Below the pieces are notes generated by a model that was not told where the DNA came from, did not search any database, and saw only the letters and a program-made list of their open reading frames with translations. This document shows, in pieces, positions 33,880 through 45,410 of a stretch of DNA of 64,000 nt. Within the stretch, counting starts at the first letter, position 1; each line of letters opens with the position of its first letter. The DNA comes from Tachypleus tridentatus. Taxonomy: Eukaryota; Arthropoda; Merostomata; Xiphosura; Limulidae. The stretch spans positions 136,991,009-137,055,008 of the forward strand of contig NC_134834.1 of the NCBI RefSeq assembly GCF_004210375.1, in the 5' to 3' direction. Made by a program: the position numbers and the translations under genes.

Positions 33880-34660
33880 CAAAATACAATGTTTTGTTTC
33901 ACTTAAGAATATTGCTTTTATATGACTTCTTTCATTAGAAGCCACGTCTATATTTAAACTGTCTTTCTTCTTGCAAACGTTTTAAGTTTACTTTAATACC
34001 TTTTTATTACATACATATGTGAATCTTAAAAGTAATTTTTCTTTCATTTTGCTTTTGAGCAGAGTCCAGCTTTAAGGAAAAGGTAATAAAAGCGTTTGCC
34101 TACGGCGTCGAAAATTTCGAGGGCGCCAAACGAGATAACCTATCACCTACCAACCGTGTTATAATGCCTATTTTTAAACTGTTTTTCTATATGGCTTTAT
34201 AGATTACATGTGCAGATTCCCGTTTCTAATATAAATGTATTTCATCTCAAATGCTTTTATTATTTTTCTTCTAGGCCTATTTTTAAACAAAGCGTCTTTT
34301 TTCCATATGGTTTATTTCATTATTCATAAATGGCTGCTTTTAACCTACACACATTTTCTTTCTTAATTTTTTTTAAAAATATTTTACTTTTAAACCTACT
34401 TTTAAAGTATCTTTCTTTGACAGAACTTTTTTGATTATACGTACATGTCTTCTTCAAATTACATATCTTTCTCCCATATGACTTATCTGGTTATATTTCT
34501 AAGCCTATTTTTAAACGAAGCATCTTTCTTCTTTACGGTTGCTTTAGTTTTAAGTACATTGCTGTCTTTATGCCAATTAATCTTCGTTCTTTTATATGAG
34601 TTCTTTGATTTTGCACATACGCCTATTTTAATTACATAAACATTTTCAAAGTAAGCATAT
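33880..34660. repeat. Degenerate minisatellite upstream of the promoter, ~60-bp unit
   Basis: CCTATTTTTAAACAAAGCAT, then CTTTCTTCTATATGG and TTTATTTGATTATAC, recurs with strong drift, starting about 50 bp beyond the CRE. Confidence 0.55.
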
Positions 34661-36741
34661 TTTTATAAGGATATTATGTATATGTGTATGCGTGTACCTA
34701 TTTTGTGTTGCTACTGTTAATTATTTTCTGAACGCAGATTAATATATTTTTGCTATTTGTAACGCTCACTAAATGTAACATAATTCTTATTATTAGTTGC
34801 GTTCTAAACGCAGTATAATATAATTATTGTTATCACTTTTCAACTATATATAACGTGATAAACTGTGCACGTGGCTTGTATCACAACTATTTCTATATTG
34901 TGAGCTGTTTATGGTATTAGTTTCAAAATTTGAAGAGTATGAGAAAAGGTGTTTATGTGACTGGCATTAAGATTCGTGTTCATATTATGAATTGTATTTA
35001 TGTAACTAGAGTTAAACTCAGGCTGATATGATGCGCTATCTTTTTATTTAATTGAATTTGGAACTCGAGGCGATAAAGTGGAAAGTGTTTAAATGACTGA
35101 ATTTAAAACTTATTCTATGTGGCGCAAATTGTTATAGTCTCTGTTGATGTGACTGAATCTTACTCATGTGGCTTGAGCGATGACGATAATTTGATATAAC
35201 GACGTTATTAAGGATTTTATGAACAATCACACACTTTAGGTTACTCTTAGTACATGTTTTCTCTAACTAGAAATTGTCAGTTCTCAACTACTTGAAAATA
35301 AGTTCATATAGTACGACCGTCGTTCTCGGAAAATTCGGTAAAGGTGCTATTTTATGCCGCATATAACCTGTAAAGCCAAAGTTCAATATATGGTGGTATA
35401 GTGGTAATGTTATTGCTGTCAAGATTTGCGATAAAAAGTGAACATTGTTCTATCCTCTTTAACTTAGTATATTGTTATTGTATACATTTATACTTTATGT
35501 TTTTTTTCGTAGTTTTATGTTTTTAGTTGATTTTCTTTAAACCGTTTACTATACGCTTGACCTCTTTCTCTTCAAATATAACACTCACGAAAGTGGTAAT
35601 AGGGTATTAGTACCTGAAACAAAAATCTTAAATATAATACAAAGTAGATCACGAAGGAAAAGTATCTGTATATTGTAAAGTATGTTAATAATTTTCTAGT
35701 ACTACGAGTTCTGTTTTTGTTTCACTTGAAATTTAAGACTATATGCAGCTACTACAAATACGTATATAAATATATGTTTTTACACTGAAACTAAATCAGA
35801 TGCATATATGAAATAACTAATTTATATTTAACATTTTCTTAGGATTATTTTTCTTTTAAAAAATAAAGAAGGTAAAAACCAACAGAAACTCTAGGGTTTC
35901 AAGCTTTTAATATCCGACTTTCAGCTGTTATCACTGAGTATTGTTTTCAAATAATTCAGCTTAAATAGGTTCTATTGCTACCACAAGAAACCTTGGTACT
36001 GTTTATGCTTTTTTAAAAATCGCTTATACATATATATCAACATAACTACACTTCATTACAGAACTTCTGAGTTTGTGAATTCTAAGTGACTTAAAAACAA
36101 ACTTGTCTATGTGTGTGTGAAAGAGAGAAAAGCCTGTCTTACTACAGAATGATAACTTAACTTTTATACTGCTGATGAATCTAAACAAAGAAACCAGAGG
36201 CTTTCCTTAGTCGTTATAGTGAGTTACATAGCAAAACTGTACCGCTGTAACTTATATTTACGCAAAGCCAACTTATGTTTATAATTATACACTTTCATTG
36301 CTTTTTTTAATTCCAAAATTAAATAATAGCTGAATGTTAATTATAGCATTTAAATTGTGTCGTTATTACACTACTTGATATTTTTGGTCTAATTGAAACA
36401 ATACTTTGCTAAACAGGTCTCTATATACGCACATACAAAAATAAACAGATAAGTCAAAATGTGAAGTGTCACGTTTAATCATAATGACGTATTCTACTCG
36501 CATCTCCGTCTAAAAATTTCTTATAGATGTATCAGCTAGAAACTGTGAGAGGTTTCGTTAGCACGTGTACTTATAATATTGAGAATGTATACGTATGTTA
36601 TAAAAATGATTTCATTGATTGTATCATCTATAAAGGAGCAGATTACTGGAAAGCCTAGTTTGATTTTTCATAATCTGATCAAAGAAGACATTCCTTTCTG
36701 ATTAAGGCGAACACCTGGAATTATACTATTTGTGTGTATGT
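34661..36741. other. AT-rich intergenic stretch, possible faint tandem array
   Basis: Between about 34900 and 35200 GTGACTGGAATTAA-like words recur. The rest shows nothing recognisable, and no coding block was found. Confidence 0.35.
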
Positions 36742-36853
36742 GTTTTCTTATAGCAAAGCCACTTCAGGCTATCTACTGAGTCCACCGAGGATAACTGAAC
36801 CCCTGACTTTAGCGTTGTGAATTCGTAGACTTATTGCTGTACAAGCGGAGGAC
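36742..36853 (-). repeat. SINE-B copy, diverged
   Basis: TTTCTTATAGCAAAGCCACT, then GACTTTAGCGTTGTGAATTC and TTATTGCTGTACAAGCGGAG follow the family over its full length. Confidence 0.8.
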
Positions 36854-37420
36854 AAACTATATGTATATATTGGATGCAAACAAGGTGAGACATGCATTCG
36901 TTTGACCTCATATAGTCAGTGGTTAAGATACAACAGGCACGTGTCCGTAAATCTTTCAAGGTATTTCAAAATTGTATAAATTACAGAACCGAACATGACA
37001 AGCAACTATGTTTCCAAAATAGCGCTTCATTGATTTTTTGAGCTATTACTTGTACGTCACCAAAATACTACTTGATTAATTTCTTGGTATACTATTTGTA
37101 TTTATGAAAGCCCTTTCAACCGTTTTCATCATAGATACGTTAGACGACACCCTTTGTATACATATGAGATAATTATGTTTGTAGTAATTATTAAATTAAG
37201 CCAAACATCGCCTACTTTCTGGTATTGATATTTATGGTAAATATGCTAAAGCTATATGCCTCCGACATACTTTTGAATTACTGGTAGCCCCATTGAGAGG
37301 CAACCTGCAATCTACCATTCACACTAATAAGATGACAGTTACTCTTGTAACGCACCCACGTCATATTTTGTGGTGTCATGCGGATTAAAACCCGGATCGC
37401 CAACTAGAGCTCTAACCTAA
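36854..37420. other. AT-rich stretch, nothing firmly recognised
   Basis: A less AT-rich piece at about 37265-37410 contains ATTAAAACCCGGATCGCC, vaguely like a tRNA-type B box. Too little is left to assign. Confidence 0.3.
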
Positions 37421-37690
37421 ATTTTGTTTGTTTTAAATTTCGCGCAAGTGCTATATCGCTAGCCGTCCCTAATTTAGCACTTAAGGACAAGAGGGAAGGT
37501 AGCTAATCATAGCCATCCACCGCCAACGTTTGTAGTGTTTTTTTTTTCTCTAACGAATAATGAAATTGATTGCACATTTTTATAACACTTCCGCGGCGAA
37601 AATGGTAAACATATTTGTTAAGACGAGGATTCGAACCTGCGACCCTCAGAGTGCACATCAATTGTCCGAACAACCTGACCATGCTACGAT
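37421..37690 (-). repeat. SINE-A copy, diverged
   Basis: TTTCGCGCAAGTGCTATATC at the tail and GAGGATTCGAACCTGCGACC at the head are both kept. The spacer has a T-run insertion near 37541. Confidence 0.85.
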
Positions 37691-38124
37691 ACTAGACTCA
37701 GATTTAATTAAATCAAATATGAATAAAGAAAGAAAATCAATAGATTGTTAAATACATTTTATTACTTCCTTATCGTGCACTAAACCATTGACCTAAGAAA
37801 AAAAGTATACAGGTATATATTGTGACCATTAGAGAAAGCTGCACTTCTTTTGCGCATGATAAAAGTTGCGTGTTGCCTGTACTGCATGCAGTCTGCTATA
37901 TATTAATAACAAAACTGAAGAGTCATGTTTTATCTTTATTTCAGATCCACTTTTCGAATATCTTCTTTACTTTAGTTTCTGTTTTCGTCAACTCCTTTGA
38001 TATGAAATAGCAAGCCAGCATGTTATCAGTTTATTTCTAAATTAATCTCATATTCTTAAAATACAAATAGAATATCTGAAAGAAAGTGTATCATTCTATC
38101 TCCGCTGGCTGTTACTTAGTTGGT

Positions 38125-38371
38125 TTAGTTTGAATTTCGCACAAAGCTGCTCAAGGGCTATCAGCGCTAGCCGTCCCTAATTTAACAGTGTAATACTAGA
38201 GGGAAGGCAGCTAGTCATCACCACCCACCACCAACTCTTGGGCTACTCTTTTTTACCAACGAATAGTAAGATTGATCGTCACATTATAACGCCTCCACGG
38301 CTGACAAGGCGAGCATGTTTGTTGTGACGGGGATTCGAACCAGCCTTAACCTACCTGGCCATGCCGGGCCG
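38125..38371 (-). repeat. SINE-A copy with a deletion in its head
   Basis: After GACGGGGATTCGAACC the head jumps directly to AGCCTTAACCTACCTGGCCA, losing about 30 bases around the B box and anticodon arm. The rest is close to consensus. Confidence 0.88.
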
Positions 38372-38639
38372 CCGATACTTAAGACATACACAAAGTTTTA
38401 GTCTTAACGCATAAATATGAACAATATGCTACATAAATAAGAGCTTAAATTAAAGTTGATTTTTAAATACGTACATTTCATGTCTTAGTGTACAACTGTT
38501 AATATAAGTGAAAATTTGTTATAATAAGTCGAAACATAATAATATTATATATAATGTGTATACAGTAACATAGATAACTATAGAAATGGTGAGGAAAAAA
38601 AGGTATAAAAGAAAAAAATAATACAGGAATGTCGAAAAA

Positions 38640-39960
38640 AAAGACAAAAATCGCGGCATGGGTTTCGGTTTAAAATTACTTTATTCAAGCCGAAGCTTAG
38701 GGGCAAATATTACTCGGGGCGCTCATAAATTCCTTTCCCTTTGTCCCCCTCTCGATTTGGATGTGTTGGTGGGCTTAACGATAAGAGACTAAGATGGAAT
38801 TAAATTTTTGGACAATGGTATGGTCAGGACGGCATAGGATCATTAGATATGGAGAGGGGGGAATCGGGAGACCCAGAGAAAACGCGCCGATATAGCCAGA
38901 TATATCCTGTAAGACTAACTTGATAAAAAAGGAAGGACTTTGTGGTAGAGATTTATGTTTTTTGAAGTCTTTCATGGTATGTAGGTCACGGAGTCGAGGT
39001 TTCGGGTGGAAACGAAGAGAGGTTCATGGGATAAGACGTGGCCAGTGGTGAAGTCTGTTGAGTTCAACTGAGAGAGGGTGAAGATTGGTCCGGATTTGAC
39101 AGTCGTGAACAGAGTGTATTCTGACTGGTTTACTGTGAGGCTTAAATGGTTAAACTTCTGCTCGTCTTTTCCTCCGTGTTATTTGTGTTTGGGTGGACTG
39201 TTCTTGTTTTATTTCCTGTGTGGACGTAGTTTGAGTTTCTTGATCTCTTGTATTTGCACTGTGGATTGTGGAGGTGTGATGGGCGGTGGGTTATGGTATT
39301 GGATTAAGGAGGATGAATCATGGAGGTGTACTGGTACAGATGAGATGTTGGAGAGGTTTCCGATACGGTTTATTGGCTTGGAAATAGTGGAAATCAAGAG
39401 AGCAGTCACTGATGAGGATGCAGATAGCAGTGACTTGAAAGGTCGTGACAGCTTTGACAGAATGAGTGGGTGAACCTGTTTTGCTGGATTTTATTTGGAC
39501 TGCATGTATTGTTGAATATGTGGAACATGAAAGAGCTTGACGGGTACCTTCTGTAGTGAATGAAGGGTGGACTTTTTAAAGGAAGATTGTGTAGTGATGA
39601 ACGCTACTTTTAAGGGGATGACTGGTGACGAATGTCAGAGTTAGCAAAGGTATTCGAGATCTTCGGGCGTCTTATGATGAATAAGTAAGTCTCCCTTGCG
39701 AAGAAGACGGGTGCTTTTGGGGTAAACGCGGCTTGGAGTTTGTATCTACGGACGAAGTTGGCGGTATCATGTGGAGGGAAGTGGAGGGGCCGCCTGGCGA
39801 TTATTATCAGGGACGTGGGATAAGATGCTGACAGGAAGTATGGTCAGTACCAATCAATACCAATCTGTGAAAATAAGCCGCATAAAAGTAAAATTGCATG
39901 TTGGTAAATTAAATTGTGAATTTTTGTCCTTAACCATTCAAAAAGTGCTACACTAACATA
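38640..39960. mobile_element. GC-richer fossil element of unknown class
   Basis: Base composition changes abruptly to G+T-rich on the plus strand (C+A-rich on the minus). The minus strand reads protein-like in pieces, for example ANFVRRYKLQAAFTPKAPVF near 39730 and VNQSEYTLFTTVKSGPIFTL near 39110, with stops between. The plus strand has a 131-codon frame at 39078. I suspect a decayed retroelement 5' region or gag-like ORF on the minus strand. At about 38790-38890 it contains the relative of the 4.4-kb repeat core (GGGGGGAATCGGGAGACCCA). No catalytic motif was found. Confidence 0.35.
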
Positions 39961-41330
39961 TAAAGCCCATTACAGCGCTGGCAGTTATATACCATGTCCA
40001 TTTGTAGTACTGTATTTCCATTCATAGCTTCTGAGACTGAAATAACTACATGATAAGCGTGCAGAGCTCAAAGTTTTCTTTGGTCAAGACTGCTTCAGAA
40101 GAAAAAGTGCAGTACGATTCTGTGTTACAAGAAAGCTGTACTGAGAAACAGAAGGTACATGCAATTAGCACTATTAATAGTTGAAGTAGTCGAATCAGGA
40201 AACCTAAATTATTCATAAACTATGCTAAGTATTTCAGGGTATCTTATTTGTGAGATGGATGGCGGTTGAATACAGAACTTTTAAACGACCTCGCTTTATA
40301 CACTGGCGTGAATGTTACCTGGACAACAGAAACGCACGCATTAATATTGTATGTGTACCTGTGATAAAATCGCTGATGATAAAAAGTAACTAACCAAGAA
40401 GGTTGACATGGCGAGGATCGAGACGTGTGATCTTTACGAATCACTTCATTTTGTATTGATAACTGTACGGTAGCATGAAACCGTGATGTGATGCTCCGTG
40501 TAAAGTTAAGGGCTCATATACAAACTACTTGTTCGTTCAACAACATATTCCCTTCTTTTTGTGAGAGTGTTTTAAACCTTTAATAAGTTCACTCTCTGTC
40601 ATTACGTGTTGTTTGTGACTATCTGATACATGTCGCCTGTGGCTTTGTATAATTTTATCTTACTATAAACATATATATGTATATAAGAATGAATCGTGAT
40701 TGTAAATGGCAAGGAAATAAATACTGAAGACAAGCTGTTTATTCATCATGACATTTAGGTCACTAATTGCAATTTTTAGGGAAGTATCAATCTGTCTGAA
40801 GCTATAAGTCACTAAGTAAATATTATGAATTATCAGGATACTTCAGAAGCGTACGCTCAATGGCTGAATCATGTTGAGTGGTGGAGACAATGACGTCATA
40901 ATTTTGCGAAGTGGCACCAGCGGACGTGTTGCTAGAAATGACATAAGGTGATTAGCAGAGGGTGTGTTGATAGTGGGAAGGGTGACATCATATTTTATGT
41001 TTCTCTTCAGAGGGTAGGATTCTTTCGACAGATAGTATTCCTAGATGGATTTGTGTTACTAAAGATAATATTTGTATAGGCGAATAGCATTATAAGGCTG
41101 ATGGTCTTACTAAATATAGTGTTTTTATTGGTGGGTGGTGTTACAAGGCGGATTTTGTTACTAGGGGCACTGTTACTAGGCAGATATTATTTCTAAGGAT
41201 AGGGATCTAAATTTAAGTACATGTAGTGAAAAGTAAAACTGTTATATTGCTTGTGTTTTTCAGTAAACAATTAACTTACATATGCCATAAAAAATTCTGA
41301 ATAAAGTAAAACAAATATTTTAATACAGTG
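39961..41330. other. Intergenic stretch, nothing firmly recognised
   Basis: At 41030-41210 short words such as TTACTA-GG-AGTATT recur loosely. No coding block or transposon motif was seen. Confidence 0.35.
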
Positions 41331-41614
41331 TTTGTTTATTTGTTTATTTTGAATTTCGCGTAAAACTACAGGAGAGCTATCTACGCTAGCCGTTCCTAAT
41401 TTAGCAGTATAAGACTAGATGGAAGGCAGCTAGTCATCATCACCTACTGCCATCTCTTGGGCCAATCTTTTTACCAAGGAATAGTGGGATTGACCATCAC
41501 ATTATAACTCCCCCACGGCTGAAAGGACGAGCATCTTTGGTGTGATGAGGATTCGAACCCGCGTCCCTCGGATTACGAGTCTAGTGCCTTAACCACATGG
41601 CAATGTTGAGCCAG
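41331..41614 (-). repeat. SINE-A copy, full length
   Basis: It runs from a GTTTGTTTATTTGTTTATTT tail end to a head ending AACCACATGGCAATGTTGAG. B box GGATTCGAACCCGCGTCCCT is intact in reverse. Confidence 0.9.
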
Positions 41615-41624
41615 GTAGTAAATC

Positions 41625-41706
41625 TTCAGATTTGCACTGTTACAATCAGTGGTTCAGTTCCCTTTAGCGGACACAGCAGATAAACCGCATTTTGTTAAAG
41701 CAAAAT
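41625..41706 (+). repeat. SINE-B-like relic
   Basis: CAGATTTGCACTGTTACAAT, then CAGTGGTTCAGTTCCCTTTA and GCGGACACAGCAGATAAAC, retain the head. It abuts the SINE-A head. Confidence 0.5.
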
Positions 41707-41794
41707 TAAACTATTGTTTTTTTTTTATTTCTGTAATCTTTGTGCCTCTATCTGAAGCAAAATATTTCTTTATTTTTTGCCCTTTTCTGTAGCT

Positions 41795-41890
41795 CAGAAG
41801 TACAATTACAAGTATGTAATGCTAAAATTGTGGTTTTGATCCCTTTGGTGAGCGTAACGCAAATAGCTTATTGTTAAGCTTTAGGATTAG
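41795..41890 (+). repeat. SINE-C-like relic
   Basis: GCTCAGAAGTACAATTACAA, then GTAATGCTAAAATTGTGGTT and TTGATCCCTTTGGTGAGCG. The tail is barely recognisable. Confidence 0.45.
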
Positions 41891-42062
41891 CGACAAATAA
41901 TCAATATTTGCAGTTAGAAAATTAAAAATAACTATTAAAATTGTTTCATTTATTTATTTAGACATTATAAATAAAACTATTAGAAAGTGTTTATTTACCA
42001 GTTGTATGGTTGGTATTATATTATGATTTTACAATAAACAACAAAAATTATATTATTTATAA

Positions 42063-43850
42063 ATTAAAAAAACAAACAAACAATTCTCCAATATAGAGTG
42101 GTTGCAGCTGTTGCATTTTGTTTTATAAATTATGTTAGTGTTGTGTTTGTACCTGGTTTTTGAATAAATTTAGTGTTTACTGGAATGTTATGTTTTGTTA
42201 TAAGTTTTTTACAAATGTTGGTATGCAGCATATGGAACATATGGTATGCAGCAGTATAAGGTTTTGTAGTTTGTTGTATCTTGGGATTATTATCGTTTGT
42301 TTGTTGTTGATCTAGGTTTGTGTGTATAATTTTTTCCACGGTTTTTGGAGGAAATGTGTTGATGTTGATGAAGTGTTGTTTTATTTTGTTGATTTCGTCG
42401 TTAATTTTATCGAGTGAACTTAGTTTTGTGGCTGTGTTTATTTGGTTTCTTAATATGTTGAATTTTTGTTTTCTTTCATATGCCGAGTCCTAGCAAAGGT
42501 ATAGTCCAATATAGGTAAATTTTCTATGAATTTCTGTTTTGAATTGTGTATCGGTTCTTGTTATCTGGAGATTGAGAAATTTATTTATTCCTGTTCACAG
42601 GTGAACTTAATGTCGGGGTGTATAGAATTAACGTGGTGAAAAAAACTAAGTATTTGTTATGTAGATGTAAATCCAGCAATTGTAACGTCAACATATCTGT
42701 ACCAGTATAGTGATGGGTTTAGAGCCGAAGTGATCGCATGAGATTCAATCTGTGTCACGAAATTGTTGGCTAGAATTTGTAACGCGAGACTGTTCATACC
42801 TAGGCCACTTATTTGTAGGTAGTTTTGGCGGTAGTGAATTCTATAAGGGTTGCTGGAGATGTGTATCAGTGAGTTGGGGTCTTGGATATAAAGTTCTAAA
42901 TCTATCTTGCAAGGTTTAGTGATGAGGATTTCTGTAAAAACTGTCAAAACTGGCAATTAAAGTTTTATTATTTAGTTGATTAAGAATAGCTTTAAAGTTA
43001 AAAAAAAGTATTTGAAAGAGGAACCAGCTGATGTTACACATTTAAAAAATGACCACGGTCTGTATTTACCGAGTTTGTAGTTAAATAATTCATACGTCGA
43101 CATTACGGGTCGTAGTGGACAATCAGGTTTGTGAGGTTTGAGGGTGCTGTATAGTTGTGGTGTGCGTGAGTTGGCCCTGCTTTGGTAAGAATGAAGGTTT
43201 TCTGATATTGTGTTGTTTTTTCAGTTGTATTAGTGTTTTGTTTAACTGGTTTTTCATGTGTTTTTGTTGGAGTTGTGTGTATCAGTTTAAATTTGTTTTT
43301 ATCTGATAAGATGCTATTTATTTTTTGATTATATTCATTTGTGTTCATTATAACTATATCATTGTCTTTATCTGCTTTTATAATATAATTTTGATATTAT
43401 TGTCTTGTTTTAGGTTGTTTATAGAATTAATATCTTATCGTGTGAGGTTGTTTTTTTAGTTTTCTTTTCTGTGAAACTATATTGATGGTTTTGCGTGAAG
43501 ATTCTTTGAAAAAGTTGTTTAAGATACAGTTTTGAGGTGTTTCGGGGGAAGAGATCTTTACAGTTCTACCTGGAAAGATAGGTTGTTGGTTGTCGATGGA
43601 ATTGTTGTCGAAGTTGTCTTCTTTCTGGTAGTTGTTTTCCGTTGTTTTGTTGGTGGTTTCGGTTTGTGTAGAATGAATCACTAGTCTTCTAGCTAAGTCT
43701 TCCAGACAGGTTTTCATTTCGATGGATGGAATACTTCCAGGTGTTACTGCAAAGATGAGCAGATTTATCTCTTCATTGTTTAATTGCCGGTTGGATCTGT
43801 TAATTATGAGGTTGGTTGATAGTTCGCATTGGCGTCTATTTTATTGTTCA
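42063..43850 (-). pseudogene. Penelope-like retroelement, reverse transcriptase remnant
   Basis: On the minus strand, in order: N-terminal LNNEEINLLIFAVTPGSIPS; then KADKDNDIVIMNTNEYNQKI and NSILSDKNKFKLIHTTPTKT, the Penelope K-A-D-K-G-N/D signature; STLKPHKPDCPLRPVMSTYE near 43100; SGLGMNSLALQILANNFVTQ; then the catalytic block WYRYVDVTIAGF, where the expected YVDD is YVDV. The thumb follows (HVNSIHPDIKFTCE), then a linker ending NIPVNTKFIQKPG. It stops at 42063 just after the first GIY-YIG residues (IIYKTKCNSC, a frameshift, then YIGE). Frameshifts, stops and loss of a catalytic Asp make it dead. It may be a relative of the copy at 55.6-56.6 kb, which has the matching C-terminus. Confidence 0.88.
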
Positions 43851-44054
43851 TACTTTAGTTTATCTAATGGTTATCAGTTTTTGTATGTCAATGAATTCAA
43901 AAGTTAGTGAATATAGTTTGATTCTTTTGCTAAACTTACTGAGAGGAAACACTAAAATGTGTTGAAAATATCCACTATGGTGTTTTCGGTATTTATTGTT
44001 CTCATGGTAGACTGATGTAACATCAAAATATTTAACACACGCTCCATTATTTAC

Positions 44055-44128
44055 GCCAACCACGGGTATCGAAACCCGGTTTTTAGTGTGTAAGTCCGCA
44101 GACATACCACTGTGCCACTGGGGGGCAC
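44055..44128 (-). repeat. SINE-C head fragment
   Basis: GCCAACCACGGGTATCGAAA, then AAGTCCGCAGACATACCACT and GTGCCACTGGGGGGC. The tail is missing and the unit abuts sequence flanking the next SINE. Confidence 0.8.
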
Positions 44129-44146
44129 ACTAGTCATACTATTCAC

Positions 44147-44388
44147 GCAAAGCTACACGAGGGCTATCTGCGCTAGCCGTTCCTAATTTAGCAGTGTAAG
44201 ACTAAAGGGAAGGCAGCTAGTTATCACTACCAACTCTTGAGCTACTCTTTTATCAAAGAATAGTGAGATTGGTCGTCACATTAAAGAACCTACGACTGAA
44301 ATGGCGAGCATGTTGGTGTTACGGGGACTCGATCCCGCGACTCTCAGGTTCCGAGTCGTGTGTTTTAACTACTTGGCCATTCCGGACC
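44147..44388 (-). repeat. SINE-A copy inside a longer insert
   Basis: It starts at GCAAAGCTACACGAGGGC and ends at the head TGGCCATTCCGGACC. The duplication AGTCATACTATTCAC flanks it at 44132-44146 and, beyond 130 extra bases, at 44519-44533. Confidence 0.85.
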
Positions 44389-44534
44389 AGCAGTAAGGCA
44401 ACTAGAGATTATTATCCTTTATCTTATAATGCGTTCATCTGTCTTCTCTTCGAAACGTTGCGCGCGCAGGCAAAACTCAATATTCACTTTTGAAATGACG
44501 GGTGAACAGGCGTGAACCAGTCATACTATTCACC

Positions 44535-45410
44535 AGATTAAATAAACTAAAAACCAAAATCCTCTTAAGTTATACATGAACGGATCACTTTTACAGACTG
44601 CTTCCTCGGCAAAAGTTTTTGGTTTAACCTACGATACTAAGTTAACGTGGATAAAGCATACTAATAATATACTGATTAGAATCTGGAAAAGAGCAAATTA
44701 TGGAAGAAGCCTATCGGGTAAAAATCAAGGAACTTCTTCAGATAATATAATAAAAATCTACAATACATAAGTTAGACACAGCCAGGCATGGCTAGATGGT
44801 TAAGGCGCTCGACTCGTAATCCGAGGGTCGCGGGTTCGAGTCCCCGTCTCACCAAACATGCTCGCCCTTTCAGCTGTGGGGGCATTATAATGTGATGGTC
44901 AATCCCACTATTAGTTGGTAAAAGAGTAGTTGGCGGTGGATAGTGATGACTATCTGCCTTCCCTCTAGTCTTACACTGCTAAATTAGGGACGGCTAGCGC
45001 AGATAGCCATCGTATAGCTTTGCGCGAAATTCATAATAAACGAAACAAATACAGTAGACCAATTTATAGAGTACGCATGTCCAGCCTGGTTAAACATATC
45101 ACAAAAACAACTATACAGAAAACAGAAAATACAATTATCACCATAGCATATAAAGTACCGCGCAGCACTTCATCAACATTCATAGAAATATTATCGGATA
45201 GACTCTTGCATAACCCACTAAATTATTTTACTAAAAATTGGCATAAAAATGATTTATTGTGTGGCCTCGATAGACACCACGAACATGATGAAGATACAAC
45301 ATCAGTACCTCTCTCCTATGAATATATATTTAAGAAATTGAAATTAAGCAGGCCACCAAACACTAGACTTTTATATTTAGTTTTATATGCATATTTTATA
45401 TAACTAGATT
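44535..45410 (+). pseudogene. Jockey-like LINE reverse transcriptase C-terminus, split by a SINE
   Basis: The frame at 44576 reads MNGSLLQTASSAKVFGLTYD, then TKLTWIKHTNNILIRIWKRA and LSGKNQGTSSDNIIKIYNT, the end of a non-LTR reverse transcriptase (the LGxxxDxxLTWxxHI motif). After the SINE the element resumes SRPIYRVRMSSLV, then TIQKTENTIITIAYKVPRST, NYFTKNWHKNDLLCGLDRHH and SYEYIFKKLKL, typical of Jockey-clade tails. The catalytic domain is absent (5' truncation is usual for LINEs), and a stop follows near 45403. This family is a candidate source of the machinery that mobilised the SINEs, though no shared 3' end is demonstrated. Confidence 0.85.
44781..45040 (+). repeat. SINE-A copy inserted into the LINE
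   Basis: The head GCCAGGCATGGCTAGATGGT and B box GGGTTCGAGTCCCC are well kept. An imperfect duplication, AATACATAAGTTAGACA before (44763) and AATACAGTAGACCA after (45048), marks the integration point. Confidence 0.9.

Noticed and set aside
39078..39473. 131-codon plus-strand ORF with a hydrophobic centre
   Set aside because: It lies inside the fossil GC-richer element. The hydrophobic run comes from T-rich DNA and no family was recognised.
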